Source of the DNA: Vibrio salinus
GTDB lineage: Bacteria; Pseudomonadota; Gammaproteobacteria; Enterobacterales; Vibrionaceae
Assembly: GCF_021272385.1 (NCBI RefSeq)
Contig: NZ_JAJSDZ010000005.1
Coordinates: forward strand, 1-64,000
Direction of reading: 5' to 3'
DNA: 64,000 bases
Part shown: positions 11,424 through 20,209 of the stretch, piece after piece
Layout: every line of letters starts with the position of its first letter
Position numbering within the stretch: position 1 is the stretch's first letter
Position numbers and translations under genes: made by a program
Notes under the pieces: generated by a model
The model's database searches: none
What the model was told of the DNA's origin: nothing
The model's input: only the letters and a program-made list of their open reading frames with translations

Positions 11424-14126
11424 TCACTGGAAGACGCCGATGTCAATAATGATGGGGTGTATAACTCGGCAGAGCTGGGTGGCGACGGAACAGTGGAAGC
11501 CACCGTTACCTTACCGGGTGATTTCAACTCGGCGACAGATAGCTTATATATCAACGACTCTGAATATACGCTGTCTGCGGATGAAATCAGCAGTGGCAGC
11601 GTGACGGTAGATATTGATCCGCAAGAAGAAATCCGGGCGTATATTATCGATGGGGCGGCAAACACCTCCACAGAAGCCAGTGCCACCGCATTGTCTGCCG
11701 ATACGGAAGTGCAGCCACCGGTGATTGTACTGGAAGACGCCGATACCAATGACGATGGTGTATATAACTCAAATGAATTAGGTGCTGACGGAACGGTGGA
11801 AGCCACCATTACCTTACCGGGTGATTTTAACTCGGCGACAGATACCTTATATATCAACGACTCTGAATATACGCTGTCTGCGGATGAAATCAGCAGTGGC
11901 AGCGTGACCGTCAACATCGATCCGACAGAAGAAATCCGGGCGTATATTGTCGATGGGGCGGGAAACACCTCCACAGAAGCCAGCGCTACCGCATTGGGTG
12001 CAGATACGGAAGTGCAGCCACCGGTGATTGCGCTGGAAGACGCCGATGCCAATGATGATGGCGTGTATAACTCGGCAGAGCTGGGCGCTGACGGAACGGT
12101 GGAAGCCACCATTACCTTACCGGATGACTTTAACTCGGCGACAGATACCTTATATATCAACGACTCTGACTATACGCTGTCTGCGGATGAAATCAGCAGT
12201 GGCAGCGTGACCGTCAACATCGATCCGACAGAAGAAATCCGGGCGTACATTGTCGATGGGGCGGGAAACACCTCCACAGAAGCCAGCGCTACTGCATTGT
12301 CTGCCGATACGGAAGTGCAGCCACCAGTGATTGCGCTGGAAGACGCGGATAGTAATGACGATGGGGTGTATAACGCCGATGAGCTGGGCGCCGACGGAAC
12401 AGTGGAAGCCACGATTACCTTACCGGATGACTTTAACTCGGCGACAGATACCCTGTATATCAACGACTCTGAATATACGTTATCGGCCGGTGAAATCAGC
12501 AATGGCAGCGTGATGGTGGATATTGATCCCCAAGAAGAAATCCGGGCGTATATTGTTGATGGGGCGGGAAACACCTCCACAGAAGCCAGCGCTACCGCAT
12601 TGTCTGCGGACACGGAAGTGCAGCCACCGGTGATTGCGCTGGAAGACGCGGATAGTAATGACGATGGGGTGTATAACTCGGCAGAGCTGGGCGCTGACGG
12701 AACGGTGGAAGCCACCATTACCTTACCGGATGACTTTAACTCGGCGACAGATACCTTATATATCAACGACTCTGACTATACGCTGTCCGCGGATGAAATC
12801 AGCAGTGGCAGTGTCACGGTAGATATTGATCCGCAAGAAGAAATCCGGGCGTATATTGTCGATGGGGCGGGAAACACCTCCACAGAGGCCAGCGCTACCG
12901 CATTGGGTGCTGATACGGAAGTGCAGCCACCGGTGATTGCCCTGGAAGACGCCGATAGTAATGACGATGGCGTGTATAACGCCGATGAGCTGGGTGGCGA
13001 CGGAACAGTAGAAGCCACGATTACCTTACCGGGTGATTTTAACTCGGCGACAGATACCTTATATATCAACGACTCTGAATATACGTTATCGGCCGGTGAA
13101 ATCAGCAATGGCAGCGTGATGGTGGATATTGATCCCCAAGAAGAAATCCGGGCGTATATTGTTGATGGGGCGGGAAACACCTCCACAGAAGCCAGCGCTA
13201 CCGCATTGTCTGCGGACACGGAAGTGCAGCCACCGGTGATTGCGCTGGAAGACGCGGATAGTAATGACGATGGGGTGTATAACTCGGCAGAGCTGGGCGC
13301 TGACGGAACGGTGGAAGCCACCATTACTTTACCGAATGACTTTAACTCGGCGACAGATACCTTATATATCAACGACTCTGACTATACGCTGTCCGCGGAT
13401 GAAATCAGCAGTGGCAGTGTCACGGTAGATATTGATCCGCAAGAAGAAATCCGGGCGTATATTGTCGATGGGGCGGGAAACACCTCCACAGAGGCCAGCG
13501 CTACCGCATTGGGTGCTGATACGGAAGTGCAGCCACCGGTGATTGCCCTGGAAGACGCCGATAGTAATGACGATGGCGTGTATAACGCCGATGAGCTGGG
13601 TGGCGACGGAACAGTAGAAGCCACGATTACCTTACCGGGTGATTTTAACTCGGCGACAGATAGCTTATATATCAACGACTCTGACTATACGCTGTCTGCG
13701 GATGAAATCAGCAGTGGCAGTGTGATGGTTGATATTGATCCGCAAGAAGAAATCCGGGCGTATATTGTTGATGGGGCAGGCAATACTTCTGACGAGGTGA
13801 GTGCTACCGCATTGTCTGCGGACACGGAAGTGCAGCCACCGGTGATTGCGCTGGAAGACGCGGATAGTAATGACGATGGGGTGTATAACTCGGCAGAGCT
13901 GGGCGCCGACGGAACGGTGGAAGCCACGATTACCTTACCGGGTGACTTTAACTCGGCGACAGATACCTTATATATCAACGACTCTGACTATACGCTGTCC
14001 GCGGATGAAATCAGCAGTGGCAGTGTCACGGTAGATATTGATCCGCAAGAAGAAATCCGGGCGTATATTGTTGATGGAGCGGGAAATACCTCCACAGAAG
14101 CCAGCGCTACTGCATTGGGTGCTGAT
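11424..14126 (+). repeat. 303-bp tandem repeats (nine copies) in the second adhesin
   Basis: The GAA codon of the LEDAD motif recurs exactly every 303 bp, at 11430, 11733, 12036, 12339, 12642, 12945, 13248, 13551 and 13854. The units are similar but not identical, unlike the first array. From the fourth copy onward they alternate between a type with NADELG and a type with NSAELG, giving a 606-bp higher-order period. The encoded domain is homologous to the 99-residue unit of the first adhesin, sharing DGTVEATITLP, YTLSADEIS and AGNTST. Confidence 0.95.
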
Positions 14127-15732
14127 CTTATTGCTCCGACTGTCACGATTACTGCGTTGGATACCAATTTAAGTATTGGAGAGAGTACAACTGTGACTTT
14201 TCAATTTAGTGAAATGGTACAGGATTTCACCGCTGTCGATGTAAGTGTCACAGGTGGTTCATTGAGTAATTTTCAGCAGGTTGATGATGATACATGGACG
14301 GCAACCTATACACATACGGTTGATTCTGAACCAACTATTTCTGTTCCTGATGATAGTTATGTTGATATAGCGGGAAACAGTGGCTCGGGTTATATGTTAG
14401 CTATGACAACGATGACTTATGGCGATATTCTTGTTGGAGAATTTGATGATGATGGAATGCCTTCCAGTATTATTGACTTTAAAGGTAATGAAGATGACCT
14501 TGATATCAATGACTTCTGGATCGTATCTGATAATGGTGAAAAAGTGTTGTCTGCAGGAGGTGGTAATTCAGATGCGAATAAAAACGATGATATTGGAGTA
14601 AGAGATAATGACGGAGGTGACGGAGAAGCTGCAACACTTACGTCGATACCACTGACTTTTGATGGTTCTGCCCAAAGTATTAGTTTTGATATTAAATATG
14701 ATAAAGATAAATCTGCCGGAAATGCGGACGTTCACGTAAATGTGTATCAGCAACTTACGGATGAGAGTTGGGTATTAGTTGATTCAGTAGAAATTTCCAC
14801 TCAAACCAGCGGAAAGAAAACTTATGAAACAGGAAGCCTTCCAGATGGTGTTTATAAGCTGGAGCTTTCTATCTCCGGCGATGGTATTGCTTCTATCGAT
14901 AATATTGGTGTGCAACAGCTAAGCTCTGCCAATGATAATCTGGTCGGCGGGGATGATAACGATATTATTTTTGGTGATTCAGTTGATACATCAAACTTAC
15001 CCTGGGAAGATGATAATCATGCTGATCTGGTCGGAGTTGATGCAATTAAGTCTTTTTTAGAATCCACCGGCGATTCTGATGTGACAGATGAAGAGGTCTT
15101 TAATTATATTTCTGAAAATCCTGATATGTTTGCATCAGATACCAATGAGGGTGGGGATGATGATATCGATGGTGGCGCCGGTAATGACATACTGTATGGA
15201 TATGGCGGTGAGGATGAAATTCATGGTGGTTCGGGTGATGATATCATTTATGGAGGGGCCGGAGTTGACCATTTACATGGTGATGCAGGGGAAGACATCT
15301 TTGTGTTAGATCATGATAGCGTTGATACCATTGAAGACTTTAACAGTAATGAAGATATCATTGATATTTCAGATTTGATTGATGTCAGTGACATTTAAAC
15401 TGATCCAGATGAAGAAGAGCTTAAAGCAGCGATACAAGCGTATTTGGATTCTAATGTTGCTGTTGACAGTTCATCGATGAAAATTGGTAATGATAATACC
15501 GTTGTCCAGTTCGGTAACAAAAGCAATATGACTGGTGATACGATTTCTCTTCGTGTAAATGAGATGGAATTTTTTGTCGATAACCACCATTAAATTAACG
15601 GCATTTATGCTCTCAAAGGTGAGTATGGCCTTTTGCGTGCTTTTATATTTTTGTCTGAGTTCATTCAGTTAATCATTTCCTGTAGACTTACCTACTTAGT
15701 TTCAAGTAAACGTTATTTAAGTTGAGTACGTT

Positions 15733-16239
15733 ATGGCCATGCCTGATTTAAAAGTTATTCAGGGCTATCCCGAACCTATAGTTAACCAGATTAGGAATAT
15801 GATTGAAAACGGTTCATTTCTTTCATGGTTTGAGAAGCGCTACCCGGTGATGAATCATGAAATTCAAAATGATAAGGCCCTTTATAATTACGTTATGGCA
15901 TTTAAAAGCCAATATCTGAAGAAAGCCGCTCCCATCTCCAAAGTTCAGTTTGACAGCAAAATACATATTATCAACAATGCGTTAGGACTTCATTCCTTCC
16001 ATACTAAGCAGCATGGTAACCGGATTATTCGCAAGAACGAAATAAGGATAGCCAATCTCTTTAAACAGGCTCCTGAACCTTTACTAAAAATGCTGGTAGT
16101 GCATGAACTTGCCCATATAAAAGAGAAAAGTCACGATAAATCTTTTTATCAACTGTGTTGTCATATGGAGCCTGAATATCATCAGCTGGAGTTTGATGCC
16201 AGGTTATTTTGTATTTTTAAAAGCATCCAAGATCAGTGA
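15733..16239 (+). CDS. YgjP-like zinc metallopeptidase domain protein
   Basis: The 168-residue protein has the zincin motif HELAH at residues 124-128, with a further His at 134 (HELAHxxxxSH) and Phe-Tyr shortly after. This is the pattern of the YgjP/DUF45 family, related to the SprT and M48 peptidases. It has no signal peptide or membrane segment, so it should be cytoplasmic; the substrate is unknown. The start ATG 15733 has GAG at a suitable distance, and an in-frame ATG lies two codons later. Its stop overlaps the GTG start of the next gene by a few bases, so the two are probably translated together. The adhesin upstream is a separate unit. Confidence 0.8.
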   Translation: MAMPDLKVIQGYPEPIVNQIRNMIENGSFLSWFEKRYPVMNHEIQNDKALYNYVMAFKSQYLKKAAPISKVQFDSKIHIINNALGLHSFHTKQHGNRIIRKNEIRIANLFKQAPEPLLKMLVVHELAHIKEKSHDKSFYQLCCHMEPEYHQLEFDARLFCIFKSIQDQ

Positions 16240-17237
16240 TTCTGAGAAATAGAATGAAATTAGTAAAAATAAAGTCTTCCGGTGTACATAAAAAAAATGT
16301 CCACAAAGGTAAATACAATTTTTCTGAATTAGTAGATGCAGTGCCTACGCTTAAGCAGAAATTAAAAAAAAATCCAAAAGGGGAATGGACGATAGATTTT
16401 AGTGACGCGGATAGCGTCATTCTTCTCAACAAAGCACTTCTGAAAACGTTTTATCATATTAATAACTGGAGTATTCCCAAACAATATCTGTGTCCACCGA
16501 TACCCAGCCGGGCCGATTATATTCATCGTTTGGCCGACATTCTTCAAGATGATGGCAGTGTCTATTCTTCTTCTGTAAAGGGATTGGACATAGGAGCGGG
16601 AGCAAATGCTGTTTATTCAATCATTGGGGCCTCTGTTTATGGATGGACGTTTATTTCGTCCGATATTAATAAACCTTCCATCGATAATATTTGTCAAATT
16701 CTCAATAATAATCCTACCTTGAACAAGGCGATTACTCCTTGTTTACAGACTAATCCTAATCATTTGTTTAAAGGCGTAGTTCAGCCAGAGGTGAAGTATC
16801 ATTTTTCTCTGTGTAACCCACCGTTTCACCGTTCTGCTGAAGAAGCAGCAACCGGAACAAGAAGAAAAGTAAAAAATTTAGGAAAACATGGTACACACAG
16901 TAGATTTCAGAAGCCACATGCTCATCAGTCAGACAAAGGGGATAAGTCATTAAATTTTGGCGGGCAAAATAACGAGTTATGGTGCCCGGGAGGTGAATTT
17001 GGTTTTGTAAGCCGGATGATTAGGGAAAGTGTCCGTTATTCAGAGCAAATACTGTGGTTTTCGTGCCTTATTTCAAAAGGAGACAACGTTCGCCCATTGA
17101 GAAAGTTAATCGAAAAACAGGGCGCGGATGAACTGAGAATTGTTGAAATGAAGCATGGAAATAAGGTCAGCCGATTTTTAGCCTGGACATACCAATGCCC
17201 TGATAGTCGCAAGCTTTGGTTTTCTTCAGCACCATAA
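16236..17237 (+). CDS. rlmF: 23S rRNA (adenine(1618)-N(6))-methyltransferase
   Basis: RlmF methylates A1618 of 23S rRNA using S-adenosylmethionine. The SAM-binding motif LDIGAGANAVYS, the N6-adenine methyltransferase signature NPPFHRS, LNFGGQNNELWCPGGEFGF and a C-terminal SRFLAWT match the family throughout, and the length (333 residues, or 327 from the second start) is close to the E. coli enzyme with a short extra N-terminus. The GTG at 16236 overlaps the stop of the peptidase gene; ATG 16254 is an equally likely start. It is probably co-transcribed with the upstream gene. No unusual residues are seen. Confidence 0.92.
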   Translation: MILRNRMKLVKIKSSGVHKKNVHKGKYNFSELVDAVPTLKQKLKKNPKGEWTIDFSDADSVILLNKALLKTFYHINNWSIPKQYLCPPIPSRADYIHRLADILQDDGSVYSSSVKGLDIGAGANAVYSIIGASVYGWTFISSDINKPSIDNICQILNNNPTLNKAITPCLQTNPNHLFKGVVQPEVKYHFSLCNPPFHRSAEEAATGTRRKVKNLGKHGTHSRFQKPHAHQSDKGDKSLNFGGQNNELWCPGGEFGFVSRMIRESVRYSEQILWFSCLISKGDNVRPLRKLIEKQGADELRIVEMKHGNKVSRFLAWTYQCPDSRKLWFSSAP

Positions 17238-17278
17238 ACTAATATATAAGTATCAGAAAACTAAATTCGGGAGGGGTG

Positions 17279-17485
17279 ATGGAATTTGATGTATATCTCC
17301 CGTGTGAGCCCAGATGGTTATGTGAACCATTACTCTATTTTTTCGGGGTTTTGTTTCTTATTCTGATCATCTGGTTGATTGTCTATATTGTTAAAGAAAG
17401 CCGCAGGATAAAAACTCACTCATATATCGTTAAACGTCGGCTGAAAAGACGGATCAGACCCCGCGTTAATAACAGGAAGCGGTAA
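17279..17485 (+). CDS. small single-pass membrane protein, function unknown
   Basis: This 68-residue ORF begins at ATG 17279 behind a strong Shine-Dalgarno sequence (GGGAGGGG); a GTG directly before it is also in frame. It has an N-terminal segment with CEPRWLCEP, one hydrophobic stretch of about 21 residues (LLYFFGVLFLILIIWLIVYI) and a very basic tail with many Arg and Lys, which predicts a periplasmic N-terminus and a cytoplasmic tail. It lies 41 bp after rlmF and its last 66 bp overlap the 3' end of the convergent lipoprotein gene. I do not recognise a family. The ribosome-binding site and clean topology support a real gene; the overlap argues for caution. Confidence 0.5.
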   Translation: MEFDVYLPCEPRWLCEPLLYFFGVLFLILIIWLIVYIVKESRRIKTHSYIVKRRLKRRIRPRVNNRKR

Positions 17486-18031
17486 TTTCTTGTGTTTTAG
17501 TTGTTCAATAATATGCACTATTTCCTGATTATCCGGCTGATAATGTAGTGCTTTGGTAAACAGCTTTTGGGCTGCGAGGTAATCATTATGGTTAAGAGCA
17601 CATATTGCTGCATTTTTGTAAATTACTCCGGTTAATGCGCCGGTCGTATGCCGGATTCCTTTTTCAAATAATTCGGTTGCCTGCTTCAGAGTTGCATGCC
17701 GACACTGGTACAGTGCAAAGTTGTTCAGCAAATTTGGGTTGGTTTTGTTTTTCTTAAGCAATGATAGATATGAATTTAGCGCTTTTTGGTTTTGCTGAGT
17801 CAGCTCATAGTAATGTATTTTTGCCAGGTGGTACCTTAGGCTTTCAGATGAAATTTGAGCCGCTCTCTGCAAGTGGAAGTCAGCTCTGCCAAGGTTACCG
17901 GTTTCCATATAGGCGAGAGCTAAGTCGATTCTTGTATCGACAAGACGTTTATTGGCTATCGATGATGGGGATGGGTGGTGTGAACATCCACAAAGTAAAA
18001 GAAAAATTGGTACTAAAATTCGCAATTTCAT
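17420..18031 (-). CDS. TPR-repeat lipoprotein (PilF-like)
   Basis: Read from the ATG at 18031, the protein has 203 residues and starts with a lipoprotein signal (MKLRILVPIFLLLCGCS) ending in a CGC lipobox, so it should be lipid-anchored. The rest is alpha-helical with tetratricopeptide-like repeats (ALAYMETGNLGRADFHL, ALNSYLSLLKK, AAICALNHNDYLAAQKLF, ALHYQPDN). PilF/PilW lipoproteins that help type IV pilus secretin assembly have this design, but no pilus genes are nearby, so the role is not settled. A longer frame up to 18187 exists; 18031 is preferred because GGGAT precedes it and the signal peptide begins there. Confidence 0.75.
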   Translation of the reverse strand: MKLRILVPIFLLLCGCSHHPSPSSIANKRLVDTRIDLALAYMETGNLGRADFHLQRAAQISSESLRYHLAKIHYYELTQQNQKALNSYLSLLKKNKTNPNLLNNFALYQCRHATLKQATELFEKGIRHTTGALTGVIYKNAAICALNHNDYLAAQKLFTKALHYQPDNQEIVHIIEQLKHKKLPLPVINAGSDPSFQPTFNDI

Positions 18032-18119
18032 AATAAATCCCGATAATTTCATTTGGGCGTTATGATAGAGAATTCGTTTATTTTGTTGATATTGTGAGTA
18101 AAATTTTAGGATCAAGGAC

Positions 18120-18149
18120 AAAAGAAAAGGCATCGTATGATGCCTTTTT
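18120..18149 (-). terminator. terminator of metA
   Basis: AAAAGGCATC and GATGCCTTTT form a perfect 10-bp stem with a four-base loop. Read on the minus strand it is followed by TTTTCTTTT and lies just after the metA stop codon. Confidence 0.8.
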
Positions 18150-18155
18150 GAGGTA

Positions 18156-19100
18156 TTACTCTTCACTGATGGTGAAGTTATCTTCACTGAACTGATTCAG
18201 GTCATACGGTGTTAACTGATAAACACAATAATTGAGCCAGTTTGAAAAGAGCAGATGCCCGTGACTTCGCCAGCTTGCACACGGGTGATTATCCGGGTTG
18301 TCATTGGGGTAGTAATTAAATGGAATCACTGGTTCCAGGCCCTCACCCAAGTCCCGAATGTATTCGCCATGGAGAGTCGTGGCATCATATTCAGGGTGTC
18401 CGGTAACAAAAACGTGTCTCATGTTTTGACTGGAAGCAAGGTAAACACCGGCTTCATCCGAAGAGGCAAGAATTTTTAGATCGGTATTTTCCTGAATAAA
18501 ATCAATAGGAAAGTCTGCATTTCTTGAATGAGGAGCAAGGAAAGAGTCATCGAACCCTCTGATTAAAGGATGAAATTCCTGCTGTATACTGTGCTGATAA
18601 ACACCGGACAGTTTCTGGCTCCGGGTTTTTTTAGGTAATCCATAAATAATATTTAATGCCGCTTGTACTGCCCAGCAGACATACAGGGTCGATGTAACGT
18701 GATCCTTCGCCCAGTTAATGATTTTCTCCAAATGAGGCCAGTAAACCACATCTTCAAACTGAACCAGTCCAAGAGGTGCTCCTGTGACAATCAGGCCATC
18801 GAAATACCGATCTTTTACCATTTCAAACTGGCGGTAAAAGTTATTCAGGTGCTCTTCAGGTGTATTTCGGCTTGGCCTGTTATCAATACGTAATAGTTCA
18901 ATATCGACCTGAAGTGGGCTGTTGGATAACAGACGAAGAAACTGTGTTTCTGTTTCTATCTTTTTTGGCATTAAGTTTAAGATCAACACTTTTAATGGTC
19001 TGATTTCCTGAGTGGATGCCCGGGTTTCATTCATTACGAAAATGTTTTCATTACGTAAAATATCGCCGGCCGGGAGCATATCTGGAATCTTAATAGGCAC
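18156..19100 (-). CDS. metA: homoserine O-succinyltransferase (MetA)
   Basis: MetA transfers an acyl group from succinyl-CoA to homoserine, the first committed step of methionine synthesis. The 314-residue protein keeps the nucleophile Cys142 in [11 protein letters not shown] and the catalytic His235 and Glu237 in [15 protein letters not shown], numbered as in E. coli MetA. The start is GTG at 19100 preceded by AGGAG. Some MetA proteins use acetyl-CoA, so succinyl specificity is by family resemblance. Candidate MetJ boxes lie 18-41 bp upstream, and a strong terminator follows. It is a single-gene unit. Confidence 0.95.
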   Translation of the reverse strand: MPIKIPDMLPAGDILRNENIFVMNETRASTQEIRPLKVLILNLMPKKIETETQFLRLLSNSPLQVDIELLRIDNRPSRNTPEEHLNNFYRQFEMVKDRYFDGLIVTGAPLGLVQFEDVVYWPHLEKIINWAKDHVTSTLYVCWAVQAALNIIYGLPKKTRSQKLSGVYQHSIQQEFHPLIRGFDDSFLAPHSRNADFPIDFIQENTDLKILASSDEAGVYLASSQNMRHVFVTGHPEYDATTLHGEYIRDLGEGLEPVIPFNYYPNDNPDNHPCASWRSHGHLLFSNWLNYCVYQLTPYDLNQFSEDNFTISEE

Positions 19101-19117
19101 AACAAACTCCTAAGAAA

Positions 19118-19141
19118 AAGTGTCTGGACATCTATACTTCT
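19118..19141 (-). promoter_or_regulatory. candidate MetJ operator (three met boxes) upstream of metA
   Basis: On the minus strand three adjacent 8-mers, AGAAGTAT, AGATGTCC and AGACACTT, match the met box AGACGTCT at 6, 6 and 5 of 8 positions. MetJ dimers bind tandem met boxes cooperatively to repress methionine genes. The site is in the expected place just before metA. Confidence 0.55.
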
Positions 19142-19246
19142 AAAAGTAACCGAATATTCAGATTTTGTCGATAAGAAAGTCATATCTAATAACAAAATAA
19201 TCGGTACAATATTAAAAATGATTCTACGGTGTTGCCAAAACCGGTT

Positions 19247-19615
19247 ATGCAAACGTTATATTTAATTCGGGGTCTGCCTGGGTCCGGTAAATCAACCCTG
19301 GCGAAGTCGATGAATGCAAAACATATTGAAGCTGATATGTTTTTTGAAAAAGACGGGGAATATCGTTTCCATCCTGAGTTATTACCGAGAGCACATCAGT
19401 GGTGTCAGAAAATGACGGAGCAGTATCTTAACGATGGATTTGACGTTGTTGTTGCAAATACCTTTGTTCAATATTGGGAAATGCTTCCATACAAACGTTT
19501 AGCTAAACGGTATAAAGTCCGGTTGGTTATTCGGGTTTGTAATAAAAACTTCGGGAACATCCATAATGTTCCCGAAAGCACAATAACAAAGATGAGACGG
19601 AACTGGGAAAAATGA
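19247..19615 (+). CDS. small P-loop ATP-binding protein (AAA/kinase-like)
   Basis: The 122-residue protein begins with a textbook Walker A motif, GLPGSGKST, at residues 9-17, followed by a short zeta-toxin or polynucleotide-kinase-like fold (EADMFF, DVVVANTFVQYWEM, and a C-terminal VPESTITKMRRNWE). Similar short ATPases are common in gammaproteobacteria and are usually left unnamed; they may phosphorylate nucleic acid ends or small molecules, which is an inference from the fold. The start ATG 19247 is chosen because it leads directly into the P-loop; a GTG at 19229 is in frame. It diverges from metA. An 11-bp perfect hairpin lies inside its 3' end. Confidence 0.7.
   Translation: MQTLYLIRGLPGSGKSTLAKSMNAKHIEADMFFEKDGEYRFHPELLPRAHQWCQKMTEQYLNDGFDVVVANTFVQYWEMLPYKRLAKRYKVRLVIRVCNKNFGNIHNVPESTITKMRRNWEK
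19550..19576. repeat. 11-bp perfect inverted repeat inside a coding region
   Basis: TTCGGGAACAT and ATGTTCCCGAA are separated by five bases (CCATA), about 40 bp before the stop of the P-loop gene. No T tract follows, so it is not a standard terminator. Confidence 0.7.
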
Positions 19616-19619
19616 CCTT

Positions 19620-19856
19620 CTACTTAAAAGAAGGACAGAAATGCTCCGCTCTCCAGGCGAGGGTTGCGTTTTTCTTTTGTGAAATCAGCACATCTTCACC
19701 TGTCATTTGTGGATAAGATAGTAATACCTGGGCGTCGTCAACTGACTCATTATCTGGTTTTTCTATTTCGTAAGCTCGTACATGGGTAAATGTCGAACTA
19801 AGATTTTTTTTCAGCATTTCTTGTGATAAGCAAATACCAAATTCATCTCTTATCAT
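19620..19856 (-). CDS. hypothetical protein, 78 residues
   Basis: I do not recognise this protein. It has a good ribosome-binding site (GGAG seven bases before ATG 19856) and ends 4 bp from the stop of the convergent P-loop gene, a tight arrangement that supports a real gene. The sequence is soluble and slightly acidic in the middle (YEIEKPDNESVDDAQVLL), with no motif or signal peptide. The C-terminus is AEHFCPSFK. Confidence 0.55.
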   Translation of the reverse strand: MIRDEFGICLSQEMLKKNLSSTFTHVRAYEIEKPDNESVDDAQVLLSYPQMTGEDVLISQKKNATLAWRAEHFCPSFK

Positions 19857-20209
19857 GGTTTGTGGCTCCGTGTCTTTTTGTTAAATCAACATCCCTTTTA
19901 AAGGCTCTTTGAAATTATAGACAAGGTGAATGTATCTGCCTTGAAACGATAAAATTTTTTTGGGAAGTAATTCATGTTTTAGATGATCTTGATTAAAGTT
20001 CTTTTTGAAGTGACGACAATAGAAAAGAACGTTTATATGATTCGGTTTTTTGTTGAATATTTGTTGATATATTTATAAGGTAGCCAGGTTGATTAACTGA
20101 AATTATTAATAAAGTTAAGCATTTATTTTAGCAACAAATGAGACAACTTCTATACTTTAATTGCTAAGCCCTGTGAGCTGTTATTCTAACATAATGATAA
20201 GTGGTAACT
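19857..20209. other. intergenic region upstream of cheV
   Basis: This 353-bp AT-rich spacer lies between the divergently transcribed small hypothetical gene and cheV. It should carry both promoters. I see no clear operator, RNA gene or ORF in it. Confidence 0.6.

Larger units (their letters stand above)
10815..15593 (+). pseudogene. LapA-like RTX adhesin with retention module, interrupted by an in-frame TAA
   Basis: The second giant adhesin reads from ATG 10815 (GAAGG eight bases upstream; an upstream GTG at 10800 is possible). Residues 1-110 resemble the LapA retention module: a beta-rich start, the helix EIDQIITALEQGVDPTQ, and an AAAAGG stretch at residues 98-103 where the periplasmic protease LapG would cut. 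Nine 101-residue Ig-like repeats follow (about 11424-14126), then another Ig-like domain, a beta-rich module and RTX nonapeptides (14940-15290). TAA at 15396-15398 ends the open frame at residue 1527. The same frame then stays open for 64 more codons to TAA 15591, and these codons align in pattern with the tail of the first adhesin. One base change (for example TTA to TAA) explains it. Without the tail, type I export should fail. It could also be a sequencing error. Confidence 0.8.

Noticed and set aside
11237-13978. Long minus-strand ORFs opposite the second adhesin
   Set aside because: They mirror the 303-bp repeat and have no start signals; the plus-strand product is a coherent adhesin.
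1-14126. Tandem repeats as a possible CRISPR array
   Set aside because: Units of 297 and 303 bp are contiguous coding domains without spacers, and no cas genes are present.
15399-15593. Separate small gene after the TAA at 15396
   Set aside because: The open stretch has no start codon with a ribosome-binding site near its beginning and is in the same frame as the adhesin, so it is the lost tail.
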